Of a stretch of DNA of 60,195 bases, positions 17,601 to 26,435 are shown one piece after another. The notes under the pieces were generated by a model. The model saw only the letters and a program-made list of their open reading frames with translations. It did not search any database and was not told where the DNA came from. Within the stretch, counting starts at the first letter, position 1. Each line of letters starts with the position of its first letter. Source of the stretch: Propionibacteriaceae bacterium (GTDB lineage Bacteria; Actinomycetota; Actinomycetes; Propionibacteriales; Propionibacteriaceae); NCBI GenBank assembly GCA_030532575.1, contig JAUNKV010000014.1, positions 1-60,195 of the forward strand. Direction: 5' to 3'. Both the position numbers and the translations under genes were made by a program.

Positions 17601-18248
17601 GGGTCGTCGGGGGTGGATCACGTGCTGGCCTCGGGGCGCAACGTCAACGTGCTGGTGCTGGACACCGAGGTGTACTCCAACACCGGCGGGCAGGCGTCGA
17701 AGTCCACGCCGCTCGGTGCGGTGGCGAAGTTCGCGGCGGCGGGCAAGCACACCAACAAGAAGGACATGGCGATGCAGGCGATGGCCTACGGGTCGGTCTA
17801 CGTGGCCCGGGTCGCGATGGGGGCGGACCCGCAGCAGACGCTGAAGGCGTTCCGGGAGGCGGAGGCCTACGAGGGGCCGAGCCTCATCATCGCCTACAGC
17901 CACTGCATCGCCCACGGCATCGACATCCGCAAGGGGCTGGAGCAGCAGTACCGGGCTGTGAACTCGGGGCACTGGCCGCTGATGCGCTACAACCCGGTGA
18001 TCCGGGAGCAGGGCGGCAACCCGTTCCTGCTGGATTCGCCGAGGCCCAGGGTGTCGTTGAAGGAGTACCAGAGCGCCGAGCTGCGCTACAAGGTGCTGCA
18101 CGCGGCGGACCCGGAGGAGGCGGAGCGGATCCTGGCCATCGCCCAGGCGCAGGTGGATCGTCGCTGGGCCGAGTACGAGGAGCTGGCGCTCAGAGGGGCC
18201 GAGAAGTTCGCAGCCGATCCGCGCAAGGAGGAGTCATGGCAGATCTGA
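14661..18248 (+). CDS. nifJ: Pyruvate:ferredoxin (flavodoxin) oxidoreductase
   Basis: This 1195-aa single-chain PFOR oxidises pyruvate and CoA to acetyl-CoA and CO2, giving low-potential electrons. It has the fused domain order: pyrimidine-binding domain starting with the substrate-binding YPITPSSTMAE, the gamma-type domain, two 4Fe-4S motifs (CIQCGNCSFVCPHA and CTGCGLCVEACPVKP), the Cys ligands of the proximal cluster (GACSGCGETPYLK), then the TPP domain with ATGCSSIYGGN and GDGWAYDIGSSGVDH...NTGGQ. Length is normal for the family. The start is the ATG at 14661, coupled to the upstream flavoprotein. The last 13 bp overlap the DHOD-like gene. It implies anaerobic or microaerobic life. Confidence 0.97.
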   Translation: MSQRTIIDGNEAAADVAYRLSELCSIYPITPSSTMAELADEWSSHRRRNIFGTVPTVIEMQSEGGAAGAMHGALQGGALSTTFTASQGLLLMIPNMYRIAGELTSTVFHVAARSLATQGLSIFGDHQDVMAVRQTGCCLISSASVQEAHDIAAISHLATLRTRLPFVHFFDGFRTSHELNTLTMLTDDQLRQLVPASLVREHRARALSPANPFIRGTAQNPDTYFQSRETVNPFYDAVPRVLAEVMERFAEISGRQYRLVEYHGDPQAERVVVIMGSGIETVTPVVEHLQAAGDKVGALFVRLYRPFPKQALLAALPQTARRVAVLDRTKEPGAGGEPLFLDVSSAIAEAVAAGQRERMPVVIGGRYGLSSKEFTPAMAKAVFDELAVLEPRPRFTVGINDDVTHLSLPVDASFQLQDEQTHKAVFYGLGSDGTVGANKNTIKIIGSDPGTYAQGYFVYDSKKSGSRTVSHLRFGPNPIKAPYLVTSSNFIGCHHWSILERVDVLEFAQPGTTLLINAPYPADQVWDQLPRSMQQRIVELGIDLYVIDATAVARAAGLGSRTNTILQTCFFAISGVLPRQLAIEKVKEAITKTYARKSMAIVKKNHDAVDASLAHLHQVAVPDQATGERELIPPVPADAPAFVREVTATMLAGRGDDLPVSALPVDGSYPSGTTRFEKRNISEIVAVWDNEACIQCGNCSFVCPHAVLRAKYYPSELADGAPEGFLTQPIDAAGLPDTSYTLQVYTEDCTGCGLCVEACPVKPIGQPNRRAINLEPVLERSRQKEAVAFFETIPFNDRRDVDFGTVRGTQFLEPLFEFSGACSGCGETPYLKLLTQLFGDRATVANATGCSSIYGGNLPTTPWARNASGRGPAWSNSLFEDNAEFGLGLRLAADLHRDMARALLEELRAEIADDELVDALLAAKQRMESGLARQAMRLQRLKERLDQLSGPKVEDLKSVCDHLLRRSVWIVGGDGWAYDIGSSGVDHVLASGRNVNVLVLDTEVYSNTGGQASKSTPLGAVAKFAAAGKHTNKKDMAMQAMAYGSVYVARVAMGADPQQTLKAFREAEAYEGPSLIIAYSHCIAHGIDIRKGLEQQYRAVNSGHWPLMRYNPVIREQGGNPFLLDSPRPRVSLKEYQSAELRYKVLHAADPEEAERILAIAQAQVDRRWAEYEELALRGAEKFAADPRKEESWQI

Positions 18249-19249
18249 GCACCCGGTACCTGGGGTTGCAGCTGAGGAACCCGGTCATCGCCTCGGCGGG
18301 GCCGCTGTCGCAGACGGTGGCGGACATCAAGGCCCTGGCGGATGCGGGGGTGGGGGCCGTGACGATGTTCTCGCTGTTCGAGGAGCAGGTGGCCCGTGAG
18401 GCGGAGCGGCAGATCGTGCTGGAGGAGAGCTACGAGGAGCTGTTCCTGGAGGCGACGAGCTTCTTCCCGAACGTGCCGCGGGCCGAGGCCGATGCGGTCA
18501 CCGGCTACCTGAGGCTGGTGGAGGAGGCGGCTTCAAGCATCGACGTGCCGCTGATCGCGTCGCTGAACGGGGCCTCGCACGGCGGCTGGACCAGCTCGGC
18601 CAGGCGGATTCAGGAGGCGGGGGCCTCGGCCATCGAGCTGAACATCTACTACGTGCCCGGGGAGCTGAGCACGACGGGGCAGCAGGTGGAGCAGCGGCAC
18701 CTGGACATCCTGGGGGCGGTGAAGCAGGAGGTGAGCATCCCCGTCGCGGTGAAGCTGAGCCCGTACTTCTCGTCCGTGGGCGCGATGTGTCGTCAGCTGG
18801 ATGAGGCCGGGGCTGATGGTCTGGTGTTGTTCAACCGGTTCTTCCAGCCGGACATCGACCTGGAGCGGGTGGAGGTGACCAGCGGGGTGACGCTCAGCCA
18901 TCCCGACGATGCGCGCCTGCCCCGAACCTGGATCGCGGTGCTGCACGAGCAGCTGAAGGCGTCGCTTGCGGCGAGCTCGGGGGTGGATCAGGCCGAGGAC
19001 GTCGTGAAGTACATCCTGGCCGGGGCCGATGTGGTGGGCACCACCTCGGCGCTGGTACGGCACGGTATAGGCCATGCCACGAGGCTCATCGACGGTGTGA
19101 ACGCCTGGCTGGATGGTCGCGGCCTGAGCCTGGCCGAGGCGCGAGGGATGCTCGCGGTCCCCGCCGAGACCCACGCGGCGGCCTACGAGCGGGCAGGCTA
19201 CGTCTCGGCCCTGGAGAAGGCGAAGACCACCTACGGCTCGCTGGTCTGA
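18236..19249 (+). CDS. Dihydroorotate-dehydrogenase-like FMN protein
   Basis: This 337-aa TIM-barrel protein is of the DHOD-like (PreA-like) type. It starts ADLSTRYLGLQLRNPVIASAGPLS, with the FMN-phosphate region near GADVVGTTSALVRHG and the flavin/active-site segment SIPVAVKLSPYFSS. It lacks an iron-sulfur domain. True PyrD would normally sit with pyr genes; this copy is fused by translation (13-bp overlap) to nifJ, after a flavoprotein resembling PreT. The trio PreT-like/NifJ/PreA-like suggests an NAD(P)H-linked oxidoreductase complex with PFOR and not pyrimidine synthesis. The substrate, if any, is unknown. The ATG at 18236 is preceded by AGGAGG. Confidence 0.85.
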   Translation: MADLSTRYLGLQLRNPVIASAGPLSQTVADIKALADAGVGAVTMFSLFEEQVAREAERQIVLEESYEELFLEATSFFPNVPRAEADAVTGYLRLVEEAASSIDVPLIASLNGASHGGWTSSARRIQEAGASAIELNIYYVPGELSTTGQQVEQRHLDILGAVKQEVSIPVAVKLSPYFSSVGAMCRQLDEAGADGLVLFNRFFQPDIDLERVEVTSGVTLSHPDDARLPRTWIAVLHEQLKASLAASSGVDQAEDVVKYILAGADVVGTTSALVRHGIGHATRLIDGVNAWLDGRGLSLAEARGMLAVPAETHAAAYERAGYVSALEKAKTTYGSLV

Positions 19250-19297
19250 GGCCGCTGGTCGAACTTCAGGGTCCGACGGTTGAGACCTCGTCTTTGT

Positions 19298-19380
19298 CCG
19301 CTGGTCGAGCCGAGGGCGCTCAGCGCCCGACAGTCGAGACCCCTGGCATCCGGTGCTGGGACTTGACCCCAGCCCAGACT
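19298..19380 (+). repeat. Type A repeat, left half
   Basis: This stretch begins CCGCTGGTCGAGCC and follows the type A unit up to the GCATCCGGTGCTGGGACTTGA segment, then stops without the right terminal repeat. It fills the gap between the DHOD-like gene and the first DUF4303-like gene. It encodes nothing. Confidence 0.75.
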
Positions 19381-19436
19381 TGCCGGGTCGGGAGGTTCTG
19401 GCAAGGATGGCCTGAACGACGTCGTGAGGAGTGAGC

Positions 19437-20606
19437 GTGGCCAAGGTGGACCTGGGGTCGGTGGAGCGGGCTGCTGTGGAGCAGGTGCTGCGGGAGGTGC
19501 GTCGGGTGCGCTCCGAGCATCCCGACGAGCAGATCTATGCCGCGATGTTCCACGCCTTCTACGGTGATGGGACCTACACCTCTTGGCCGGCGCTGTCGGT
19601 GGGGACCGAGGAGTCGCTGCGTCGCGTGGAGGCCCGATACCTGGAGGGTGGCTGTTCCGATGATCTCTCCGATCTGCGGTTCTCCGGTGCGGACCTGCCC
19701 TACAACACCGATCCGGGTGAGGTGGAGGAGGCCTTGGCGGATGAGGTCAACGAGTACGCCTTGTCGTTGGGTGGGTTCGACGCCTGGCACGGGGTGTACC
19801 AGCAGTTCCTCGAGGTGTTCCCGAGGGCGGCGAGGAAGGCCCGGAAGGTTGCGATCGATGAAGGCCTGGTGGGCAAGGAGTTCATCGTCGTGGCCCTGGA
19901 TGAGGCGATGGAGCTGGTGCCCGCCAGCTTGACGAAGAAACAGCTGGCGCAGCACTTCCCGGAGTTGGTGGCCGAGGAGCGGGAGGCGCGTCGGATTCTG
20001 GCCCTGCCTGAGGCTGAGCGGGTGCAGGTCTTGCTGGACATCTCCTTCGGCAGGGCGGAGGGATCGCCGCTGTGGTGGGAGCGGACCGATCCGCTGCTGT
20101 ACCGGGAGGGGGCGGCTGCGGTGCCCGGTCTGGTGGCGGTGCTGGAGGGCCTCGCCGAGGGGGAACCGTGGAAGGCGGCGCAGCTGGCGGCGGGGGTGAA
20201 CCACTCCACCCCGGAGCTCATCGCGGCCCTGGAGCGGGTGCTGGACGATGAGCAGGGGGAGGAGGCCACCAAGGGCTGGGCGGCTTCCGCACTGTGTGCC
20301 CTGGGACGGATGGAGCTGCTGGCAGGGCGGATCGGCAGCCTCCCCGAGGAGACCATCACCCAGGGTCTGAGGCACCCCTACGGGCCGTTCCGTGACAAGG
20401 GCAATCACGGCTCGCTGGACTACCGCCCGCTGGAGGCTGTGCTCAAGGCGCACCCGGAGTTCGACGAGAGGCTGCGCAACTACTGCAGCGGCACCTGCAG
20501 GATCGACGAATCCGAGGTGGCGGAGGCTGAGCGCGGCCTGACGTCGAAGTGGAGATTCATCCGCGAGCACGCCAAGGACGTGCTGGAGGATCACCACGAG
20601 CGTTGA
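19437..20606 (+). CDS. DUF4303-like protein with C-terminal helical repeats, copy 1
   Basis: This 389-aa protein has no signal or membrane segment. The N-terminal 170 residues resemble DUF4303 (HPDEQIYAAMFHAFYGDG, then a strand ending ALSVGTEESL). The C-terminal half looks like helical HEAT-type repeats (GAAAVPGLVAVLEGLAEGEP, AAQLAAGVNHSTPELIAALE, KGWAASALCALGRMELL). It is clearly paralogous to the gene at 21603: the shared blocks are LRRVR, YGDG, VGTEESL/VGTKESL, EEL/QLAQHFPEL, CALGRM/SCLGRM, LDYRPLEAV and WGFIREHA/WRFIREHA. The function is unknown; DUF4303 proteins occur among toxin-immunity genes, but no toxin adjoins here. The GTG at 19437 lies 6 bp after GAGGA; the GTG at 19431 is too close to it. 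Confidence 0.8.
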   Translation: MAKVDLGSVERAAVEQVLREVRRVRSEHPDEQIYAAMFHAFYGDGTYTSWPALSVGTEESLRRVEARYLEGGCSDDLSDLRFSGADLPYNTDPGEVEEALADEVNEYALSLGGFDAWHGVYQQFLEVFPRAARKARKVAIDEGLVGKEFIVVALDEAMELVPASLTKKQLAQHFPELVAEEREARRILALPEAERVQVLLDISFGRAEGSPLWWERTDPLLYREGAAAVPGLVAVLEGLAEGEPWKAAQLAAGVNHSTPELIAALERVLDDEQGEEATKGWAASALCALGRMELLAGRIGSLPEETITQGLRHPYGPFRDKGNHGSLDYRPLEAVLKAHPEFDERLRNYCSGTCRIDESEVAEAERGLTSKWRFIREHAKDVLEDHHER

Positions 20607-21590
20607 GCCCCAGCATTCCCCACCCGCGGGTCGAGATGGGGGCGCTCAGCTTTTTGTCCGCTGGTCGAGCTTCAGCGCCCCAGCGCCCGACAGTCGGGAC
20701 CATCCCTCTCTCCGCTGGTCGAGCCGAGGGCGCTCAGCGCCCGACAGTCGAGACCCCTGGCATCCGGTGCAGAGACTTGAGCCCGGCGGGGTTGGTCTGG
20801 CCCCGAGTCCCTGCGGATGGTCGCGGGGTCTCGACACGGGATTCCCTCGCTGCCGCATTGGGAATCCCGGCTCGACCAGCGGAGAAAAAGCCCGCTGGTC
20901 ATGGTGGGAGGCGCCCGGTGTCCGACGGGCGAGGCCATCTCTCTTCGCTGACCGAGCTTCAGCGCCCCAACGTCCAACGGTCGAGACCATCCCTCTCTCC
21001 GCTGGTCGAGCCGAGGGCGCTCAGCGCCCGACAGTCGAGACCCCTGGCATCCGGTGCAGAGACTTGAGCCAAGCGGGGGTGATCTGGCCCCGAGTCCCTG
21101 CGGATGGTCGCGGGGTCTCGACTCGGGATTCCCTCGCTGCCGCATTGGGACTCCCGGCTTGACCAGCGGAATACCCCCGTTGGTCGAGCCGAGGGCGCCC
21201 GGCGCCCGACAGTCGAGACCCCTGGCATCCGGTGCAGAGATTTGAGCCGAGCGGGGGTGATCTGGACCTGAGTCCCTGCGGATGGTCACCAGGTCTCGAC
21301 TCGGCCTGCTCGCTTCGCATCGCAGTCCGGCTCGACCAGCGGTAAAGGGGCTCGCTGGTCATGGTGGAGTGCCCAGAAGTCCGGCAGTCGGGACTCCTTT
21401 TTGTCCGCTGGTCGAGCCGGTTTCCGGAGCTTGCGGAGGAAACCGTGTCGAGACCCCTGGCATCCGGTGCAGAGATTTGAGCCGAGCGGGAATAATCTGG
21501 CCCCGAGTCCCTGCGGATGGTCGCGGGGTCTCGACACGGTCTGCTCGCTTCGCATCGCAGCCCGGCTCGACCGCTGGGCGGGGATTCGTG
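20607..21590 (+). repeat. Type A repeat array between the two DUF4303-like paralogues
   Basis: This gene-free stretch of almost 1 kb holds four nearly complete type A units at about 20712-20882, 20999-21169, 21177-21342 and 21405-21577 (166-173 bp each), with degenerate half-units between. Each unit opens with CCGCTGGTCGAGCC and closes with its exact or near complement GGCTCGACCAGCGG. Inside are a GC-rich hairpin around GGGCGCCCGGCGCCC, a GCATCCGGTGC block and, near the right end, a second hairpin-forming GGGATTCCC...GGGATTCCC segment. Some units carry an alternative right part (CTGCTCGCTTCGCATCGCAG). Open frames across it on both strands are by-products of GC content. Confidence 0.85.
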
Positions 21591-21602
21591 GAGAATTCCC
21601 TC

Positions 21603-22745
21603 ATGCTGAATCTCGCATCGTTGAAGCGCGCCGCTGAGAAGCAGATGGTGCGGGAGCTGCGTCGGGTGCGGACCGAGTATCCGCAGGAGCACATCTACGC
21701 GGGGATGTTCTTCCTGTTCTACGGCGACGGGGGACGGCTCCACTGGCCGTGTGTGGCCGTCGGTACGAAGGAGTCGCTGGCGAGCCTCCAGGAGCAGTAC
21801 CAGGCCAGGGGCAGCGACGGCGATCCGACGACTCTGCGGTTCTCGGCCGCGGACCTGCCCCACATGGCCGAACCCACCGAGAACGAGGCCCAACTCGCCG
21901 CCCAGGCATCCGATGAGGCAGCTGCCCTGGGCAGTGAGGACGCCTGGGATGAGTACTACGACCGGTTCGTCGCAGTCTTCCCGGAGGCTGCCCGCGCGGC
22001 CAGGCGTCGCGCCGTCGCCGAGGGGTTGATCGATGAGGACTGCGTGGTGCTCGCCCTCGATGAGGAGATGGAGCTGCTCACGGCCAGCCTGACCGGGGAG
22101 GAGCTGGCCCGGCACTTCCCGGAGCTGGAGGAGGACCGACGGCGGATCGCCGCACTGCCCCCACGGGAACGGGTGGAGAGCGTGCTGGATGTTCTCCTCC
22201 GCCGCGTCGACGGCCCGGTCCTGTCGCGTCCCGAGGGCATGGGGATGCTGCGCACGGCCCCGGAGATCGCGGCCACTGCCCTGCTCCCGGTCCTGAATGG
22301 CGACGGCGTGGGGTTCCGCGAGGCAGCGCGGATTGCAGCCGGGCTGGGGGAGCCTACTGCCCAGCTCATCGAGGTGCTGGATCAGGTGGTGGCGGACGAC
22401 AACCGCGACGCCTCGGACCGCGCCGCAGCAGGTGGTGCCCTGTCCTGCCTGGGCCGGATGGACCTGGTGGTCCAGCGGGTCGAGGAGCTTCCCGACGACG
22501 TGCTGGCCCCGGCCCTCGTCGCTCCCTACCGGTTCTCCAACACCTTCGGCACCCTGAACTACCGCCCCCTGGAGGCGGTGTTCACAGCCCACCCGCGCAC
22601 CCACGATCTGGTTGCAGCCCATCCGCACCTGCCCTGCGAGATTCACGCACACGAGCTGGCGGAGGTCGAGCGCGGGGCCGAATCGTCCTGGGGCTTCATC
22701 CGGGAGCACGCAGCCCAGGTCATCACCGAGCTACTGGACGGTTGA
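21603..22745 (+). CDS. DUF4303-like protein with C-terminal helical repeats, copy 2
   Basis: This 380-aa protein is the paralogue of the 19437 gene, in the same orientation and with the same two-part layout (alpha/beta DUF4303-like half, helical-repeat half). It aligns nearly end to end and closes WGFIREHAAQVITELLDG. The two copies have diverged well beyond recent duplication. The ATG at 21603 gives MLNLASLKRAAEKQMV; the open frame upstream runs through the repeat array and is not coding. It is followed 70 bp later by the SWIM gene on the same strand. I infer it belongs with the SWIM/helical-repeat cluster, since the helical halves are of the same general kind. Confidence 0.8.
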   Translation: MLNLASLKRAAEKQMVRELRRVRTEYPQEHIYAGMFFLFYGDGGRLHWPCVAVGTKESLASLQEQYQARGSDGDPTTLRFSAADLPHMAEPTENEAQLAAQASDEAAALGSEDAWDEYYDRFVAVFPEAARAARRRAVAEGLIDEDCVVLALDEEMELLTASLTGEELARHFPELEEDRRRIAALPPRERVESVLDVLLRRVDGPVLSRPEGMGMLRTAPEIAATALLPVLNGDGVGFREAARIAAGLGEPTAQLIEVLDQVVADDNRDASDRAAAGGALSCLGRMDLVVQRVEELPDDVLAPALVAPYRFSNTFGTLNYRPLEAVFTAHPRTHDLVAAHPHLPCEIHAHELAEVERGAESSWGFIREHAAQVITELLDG

Positions 22746-22815
22746 CCGACGACCTGGCACAGAAAAATGTCAGTGCCTTCCGATAGCGTTGCGGCACTGG
22801 ATTGAGGAGACCGTG

Positions 22816-24177
22816 ATGACTGAGCTTGCCTATGGCTACGTCGGGCAGTCCGAGCTGCACACCGTGGCCGGGAGGTCCGATCTGGACCTGGCCACCAGCG
22901 GGGGCCTGACGCCTGAGGGGCGGGTGACGCATCCGCACTTCTTCTCCGGTTTCGTGGAGCATCCCCCGGCGGTGGCGGCGGCGCTGCTGGTGCTGGCCCG
23001 GGTCGCCCGGACCCGGTTCTACGTGCCGCCCGGGATGGTCGCGGCCATTCTCCGCGCCGCCGATCCGGTGGTCACCTCCAGCGACGAGGGCCTGCGCTTC
23101 GAGTCGTTCAGCGCCTGCTGCGGCGTCTACGCCAGGCTCGACCTGGACGCCGCCTCCCTCGACGCCGAACATCTCGGGGTCGGTGTCACCAATGTGGACT
23201 TCAACCCGCCGGTGCGTCAGGCCCTCGCCGGGCTCGGCACCGTCGATCCGCTGCACCTGAGCGTCGGCCATGACCACGTGCGGGTCCGCACCCTGGACCA
23301 CGACGTGGTGGAGGAGAAGGTGAAGCTGCCGTCCCGCTGGCTGCGCAGCTTCGCCGAGACCCAGTCCATCCTGGCCGGGATGGAGCCGCAGCTCGACGTG
23401 GACAAGCTCGGCGCCACCCGCCTCATCCAGGCCCTGCCGAAGAACTCCTCCACCACGTCGGTGTCCTGGGTGACCCCGACGGGGCGCGGCCACCGGCTGG
23501 CCACCCGCCCGAGTACAGGCTCGGTGTGCCTGGCGGGGCCGGAGCGGCTGCGGGTGCTGGAGCCGATGCTGCGCCACGCCACCCGGCTGAGGGCCTGGTG
23601 CGCCCCCGTCGATGCCTCCGCCACGCCCCGGGCCAGCGCCTGGGCCCTGGACATCCCGGGGGGTCGTGTCAGCGTGGTGCTGAGCCCGGACAAGTCGCGG
23701 GGGTTCTCCGGGGAGGGGGCTACCCTCGACGATCTGCGCCGCGACCAGGTGGAGGCCGACGCCGACCTCATCAGTGCGCTGCTGGCCTTCGAGCCCCGGA
23801 TCGACATCGCGGCCCTCGCGGCGGGCGCGGGGTTGGAGCCCGGGCAGGTGCAGGGTGCGCTGTCGCTGCTGGCGGCCTCCGGGCAGGTCGGCTACGACCT
23901 CCACGCGGGCACCTACTTCCACCGGCCGTTGCCGATGATCGACGGTGTGCTGGAGGCCCATCATCCGAGGCTGGTCAAGGCCCGGGAGCTGGCCCAGGCC
24001 GGGGCCGTCGAGATCGTGGACCCCGGGCTGGCGCACGTCACCTCGAAGGACACCCGGCACGAGGTCCGCACGGCTGATGCGGAGAGCTGCAGCTGCCCGT
24101 GGTATGCCCGACACAAACTGGACCGCGGCCCCTGCGCCCACATCCTGGCCGTGCGCATCGTGAAGGAGGAACGATGA
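22816..24177 (+). CDS. SWIM zinc-finger protein
   Basis: This 453-aa protein ends in a SWIM finger. The ligands are in CSCPWYARHKLDRGPCAH (CxC...CxH), followed by ILAVRIVKEER. The first about 380 residues are an unassigned mixed domain with no known catalytic motif; around residue 310-370 there is a predicted winged-helix-like stretch (IDIAALAAGAGLEPGQVQGA). SWIM fingers bind DNA or proteins. In E. coli the SWIM protein YehQ sits beside the MolR-like YehI, which is the nearest named parallel to this arrangement. The ATG at 22816 (GTG at 22813 is the alternative) follows a GAGGAG. Its TGA overlaps the next ATG (ATGA), so it is co-translated with the large protein downstream. Confidence 0.85.
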   Translation: MTELAYGYVGQSELHTVAGRSDLDLATSGGLTPEGRVTHPHFFSGFVEHPPAVAAALLVLARVARTRFYVPPGMVAAILRAADPVVTSSDEGLRFESFSACCGVYARLDLDAASLDAEHLGVGVTNVDFNPPVRQALAGLGTVDPLHLSVGHDHVRVRTLDHDVVEEKVKLPSRWLRSFAETQSILAGMEPQLDVDKLGATRLIQALPKNSSTTSVSWVTPTGRGHRLATRPSTGSVCLAGPERLRVLEPMLRHATRLRAWCAPVDASATPRASAWALDIPGGRVSVVLSPDKSRGFSGEGATLDDLRRDQVEADADLISALLAFEPRIDIAALAAGAGLEPGQVQGALSLLAASGQVGYDLHAGTYFHRPLPMIDGVLEAHHPRLVKARELAQAGAVEIVDPGLAHVTSKDTRHEVRTADAESCSCPWYARHKLDRGPCAHILAVRIVKEER

Positions 24178-26432
24178 GTCTGTTCTGGTGGAATCGGAGG
24201 CAGGAGCTGCAGCAGCTCTTGGCTGATCCGACCCTCACCCTGGAAGGTCTTCACGAGGCTGAGCAGCAGTACGCCCACGAGAAGAACCCGCAACCCATCA
24301 CCCGGGCGGCGGTGGAGTGGATGGCGCAGGCCTGGCCGCAGAGTGCGGATTTCGTCCTGATCCGGTTTGCCGAGCTGTTCGAGGGGGCGGAGCTGGACCA
24401 CGACGACACCTACGTGTTGGCGATGGTCTCGGCGCTGGGGGATCGCGGGGGGCAGGGCATCCGGGAGTTCGTGCTCCGCCACGACCGCGACTTGCGCGAG
24501 AACGTCTTCTGGCGGGTCTTCGAGGTGGAGGGCGGCGGGGAGATCTCGTTGGCCAACGTCGACAAGTTCTCCCGCGAGGAGGCGGGCTGGCAGGCCAGCG
24601 TGCTGACCCTCGTCGCGGATGGGACCCTGGATCGTGCCCGGGTGCTGCGCTGCTGTCTGGAGGCGCTGAACCGGGACTTCTCGTCGTATCGGGCGGGGTG
24701 GTTCTCCAGGACCTGGGCGGCGCTGAAGCCGAGCGTCGAGGAGGTGGCCCGGGATCAGGACCTGTTGCTGCGCTGCCTGGGGACGGGGATCACGGCGACG
24801 GTGTCACTGGCGGTCAAGCAGCTGGCCCGGCTGGCCAAGGCCGGGCTGCTGGATGGGCCGGGTTTCGTGGCGGCTGCTGCCCCGGCCCTGTCGGCGGGGA
24901 AGGGGACGGCCCTGACGGCGGTGAAGCTGCTGGAGCCGCTGCCGGATGCCGCCGAGACCTTGGCTCAGGGGTTGACCCATGAGCACGTGGATGTGCAGCG
25001 GGCGGTGGTGAAGGCCCTGGCCCGGCTGGGGCGGGACGACCTGGTGGATGCTGACCTGGTGAGCCCATCGTTGGCGGCCGAGCTGGGCCTGGCCCGCGAG
25101 CAGGTGGAGGCGACGGCCCGGGTGGAGCCGCTGGACCGCTCGGCCCGCCCGGTGGTGCCGTTCACCGATGAGGACGCCCTGGAGCGGGTGGCGGCGCTGC
25201 TGGAGGACGCCCGCGACCCGATGGAGTTGGAGCTGCTGCTGGCCTGGCTCGCGACGGCGGAGCACCCTGCGGAGCGGTTGGCGTCGCTGCGTGCGCGGGT
25301 GCAGAAGATGTCGGAGTCTTTCAAGGATCATGACATCCTGGGGCCGCTGCTCCGGGCGGTGTTCGCGCTGCCGGAGGAGAAGGGGAGAGGCAAACCCAAG
25401 CAGTGGCGCTTCAAGGAGGTGCCAGCGGGTGCCCCGGAGGATGCCGAGGGGCTCTGGCGTCACCGTGTGCTCGAGGTGACCGAGATCGTGACCGGACAGG
25501 CACCGAGAAGAGCGCTGCTGGCCACCCCGAGCGACACCCACGGCCAGCTCTCGGGCGAGGTGTTCCTGACGCGCGTGGCCGAGGCGCAGGAACGGCTCGG
25601 CGTCGATGCGGCGGAGCTGAAGGAACGCTGCCCCGGTGATCTGGTCCAGGCCGCGATGCGGCTGAGTGACGCTGACCGCGAGCAGGCGGAGCAGGTCCTC
25701 GGGTTCAGCCTCCCGCAGCCCTCCAAGCGGGTGCAGCTGGAGTGGCGTCGGGTGGACAGCGACGAGAAGAAGCCGAACGGGAAGCCGATGTGGGTGTGGT
25801 GGCGCACAGAGGTGTTGTGTGTCCCGAACCCGGGGCAGAAGATTTCGGGAGGGCGGCGCAGGGGGTCGTACGGTACCGATCCAACACCTGTGTTGTTGAT
25901 GGACCCGCACGGCACGGCCTACGTCGTTGCCCAAGGGGTCGGCCCTGCCATGTGGGCGGTGGAGGAGACCAGCCACCGCGAGATGGACCAGGTGCTGGGC
26001 TGGCTGCTGGTCTCCGGCGGTGCCTGGACCCCGGAGACGGCGCAGCTCGTCGGGATGGGGCTCTCGGGCAGCCGCCAGGAGACCCGGTCACTGGCTGCCG
26101 AACTCCTCGCCGAGGCGATCCCGGCCCGGCTCCCGGTGGCCGAGACCGCCGAGGGGCTGGCTGCCTGCGTGGTGGGCTGCAAGGTGAACCGCTGGGTGTC
26201 GTCGTTGACCGATGCGGCGGCGCTGAGCCCGGGTGTGGTCGTCGATCTGCTCACTGCCCTGTTGCCTCGGTTGGATCGGGGGTTGCGTGGTGTCGGTGGG
26301 TTGTTGCAGCTGTTGTTGGATGAGCAGCTGCGTCTGGGGCACAGCTGCCAGGACCCGGCCCTGCGGGAGTGGCTGGCGGGGTTCACGGGGTCGTCGGCTG
26401 CGGCGAAGACCGCGAAGAAACTGCTGGGGTGA
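24174..26432 (+). CDS. Large helical-repeat protein (DUF6493/MolR-like), copy 1
   Basis: This 752-aa cytoplasmic protein is almost wholly alpha-helical, with HEAT-like repeats (VSLAVKQLARLAKAGLLDGPGF, GTALTAVKLLEPLPDAAETL, DVQRAVVKALARLGRDDLV). A central beta-rich segment (about 535-620) contains KRVQLEWRRVDSD and a WVWW motif, and a C-terminal repeat block contains CVVGCKVNRWVSSLTDAAAL. It resembles the actinobacterial family I recall as DUF6493, which often neighbours SWIM proteins; that name is from memory. The ATG overlaps the SWIM stop by ATGA. The function is unknown; a scaffold partnering the SWIM protein is the natural guess. Confidence 0.8.
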   Translation: MSLFWWNRRQELQQLLADPTLTLEGLHEAEQQYAHEKNPQPITRAAVEWMAQAWPQSADFVLIRFAELFEGAELDHDDTYVLAMVSALGDRGGQGIREFVLRHDRDLRENVFWRVFEVEGGGEISLANVDKFSREEAGWQASVLTLVADGTLDRARVLRCCLEALNRDFSSYRAGWFSRTWAALKPSVEEVARDQDLLLRCLGTGITATVSLAVKQLARLAKAGLLDGPGFVAAAAPALSAGKGTALTAVKLLEPLPDAAETLAQGLTHEHVDVQRAVVKALARLGRDDLVDADLVSPSLAAELGLAREQVEATARVEPLDRSARPVVPFTDEDALERVAALLEDARDPMELELLLAWLATAEHPAERLASLRARVQKMSESFKDHDILGPLLRAVFALPEEKGRGKPKQWRFKEVPAGAPEDAEGLWRHRVLEVTEIVTGQAPRRALLATPSDTHGQLSGEVFLTRVAEAQERLGVDAAELKERCPGDLVQAAMRLSDADREQAEQVLGFSLPQPSKRVQLEWRRVDSDEKKPNGKPMWVWWRTEVLCVPNPGQKISGGRRRGSYGTDPTPVLLMDPHGTAYVVAQGVGPAMWAVEETSHREMDQVLGWLLVSGGAWTPETAQLVGMGLSGSRQETRSLAAELLAEAIPARLPVAETAEGLAACVVGCKVNRWVSSLTDAAALSPGVVVDLLTALLPRLDRGLRGVGGLLQLLLDEQLRLGHSCQDPALREWLAGFTGSSAAAKTAKKLLG

Positions 26433-26435
26433 GCC

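Noticed and set aside
18236-19249. Genuine pyrimidine PyrD
   Set aside because: No pyr neighbours, and it overlaps nifJ beside a PreT-like gene; the DHOD-like reading fits better.
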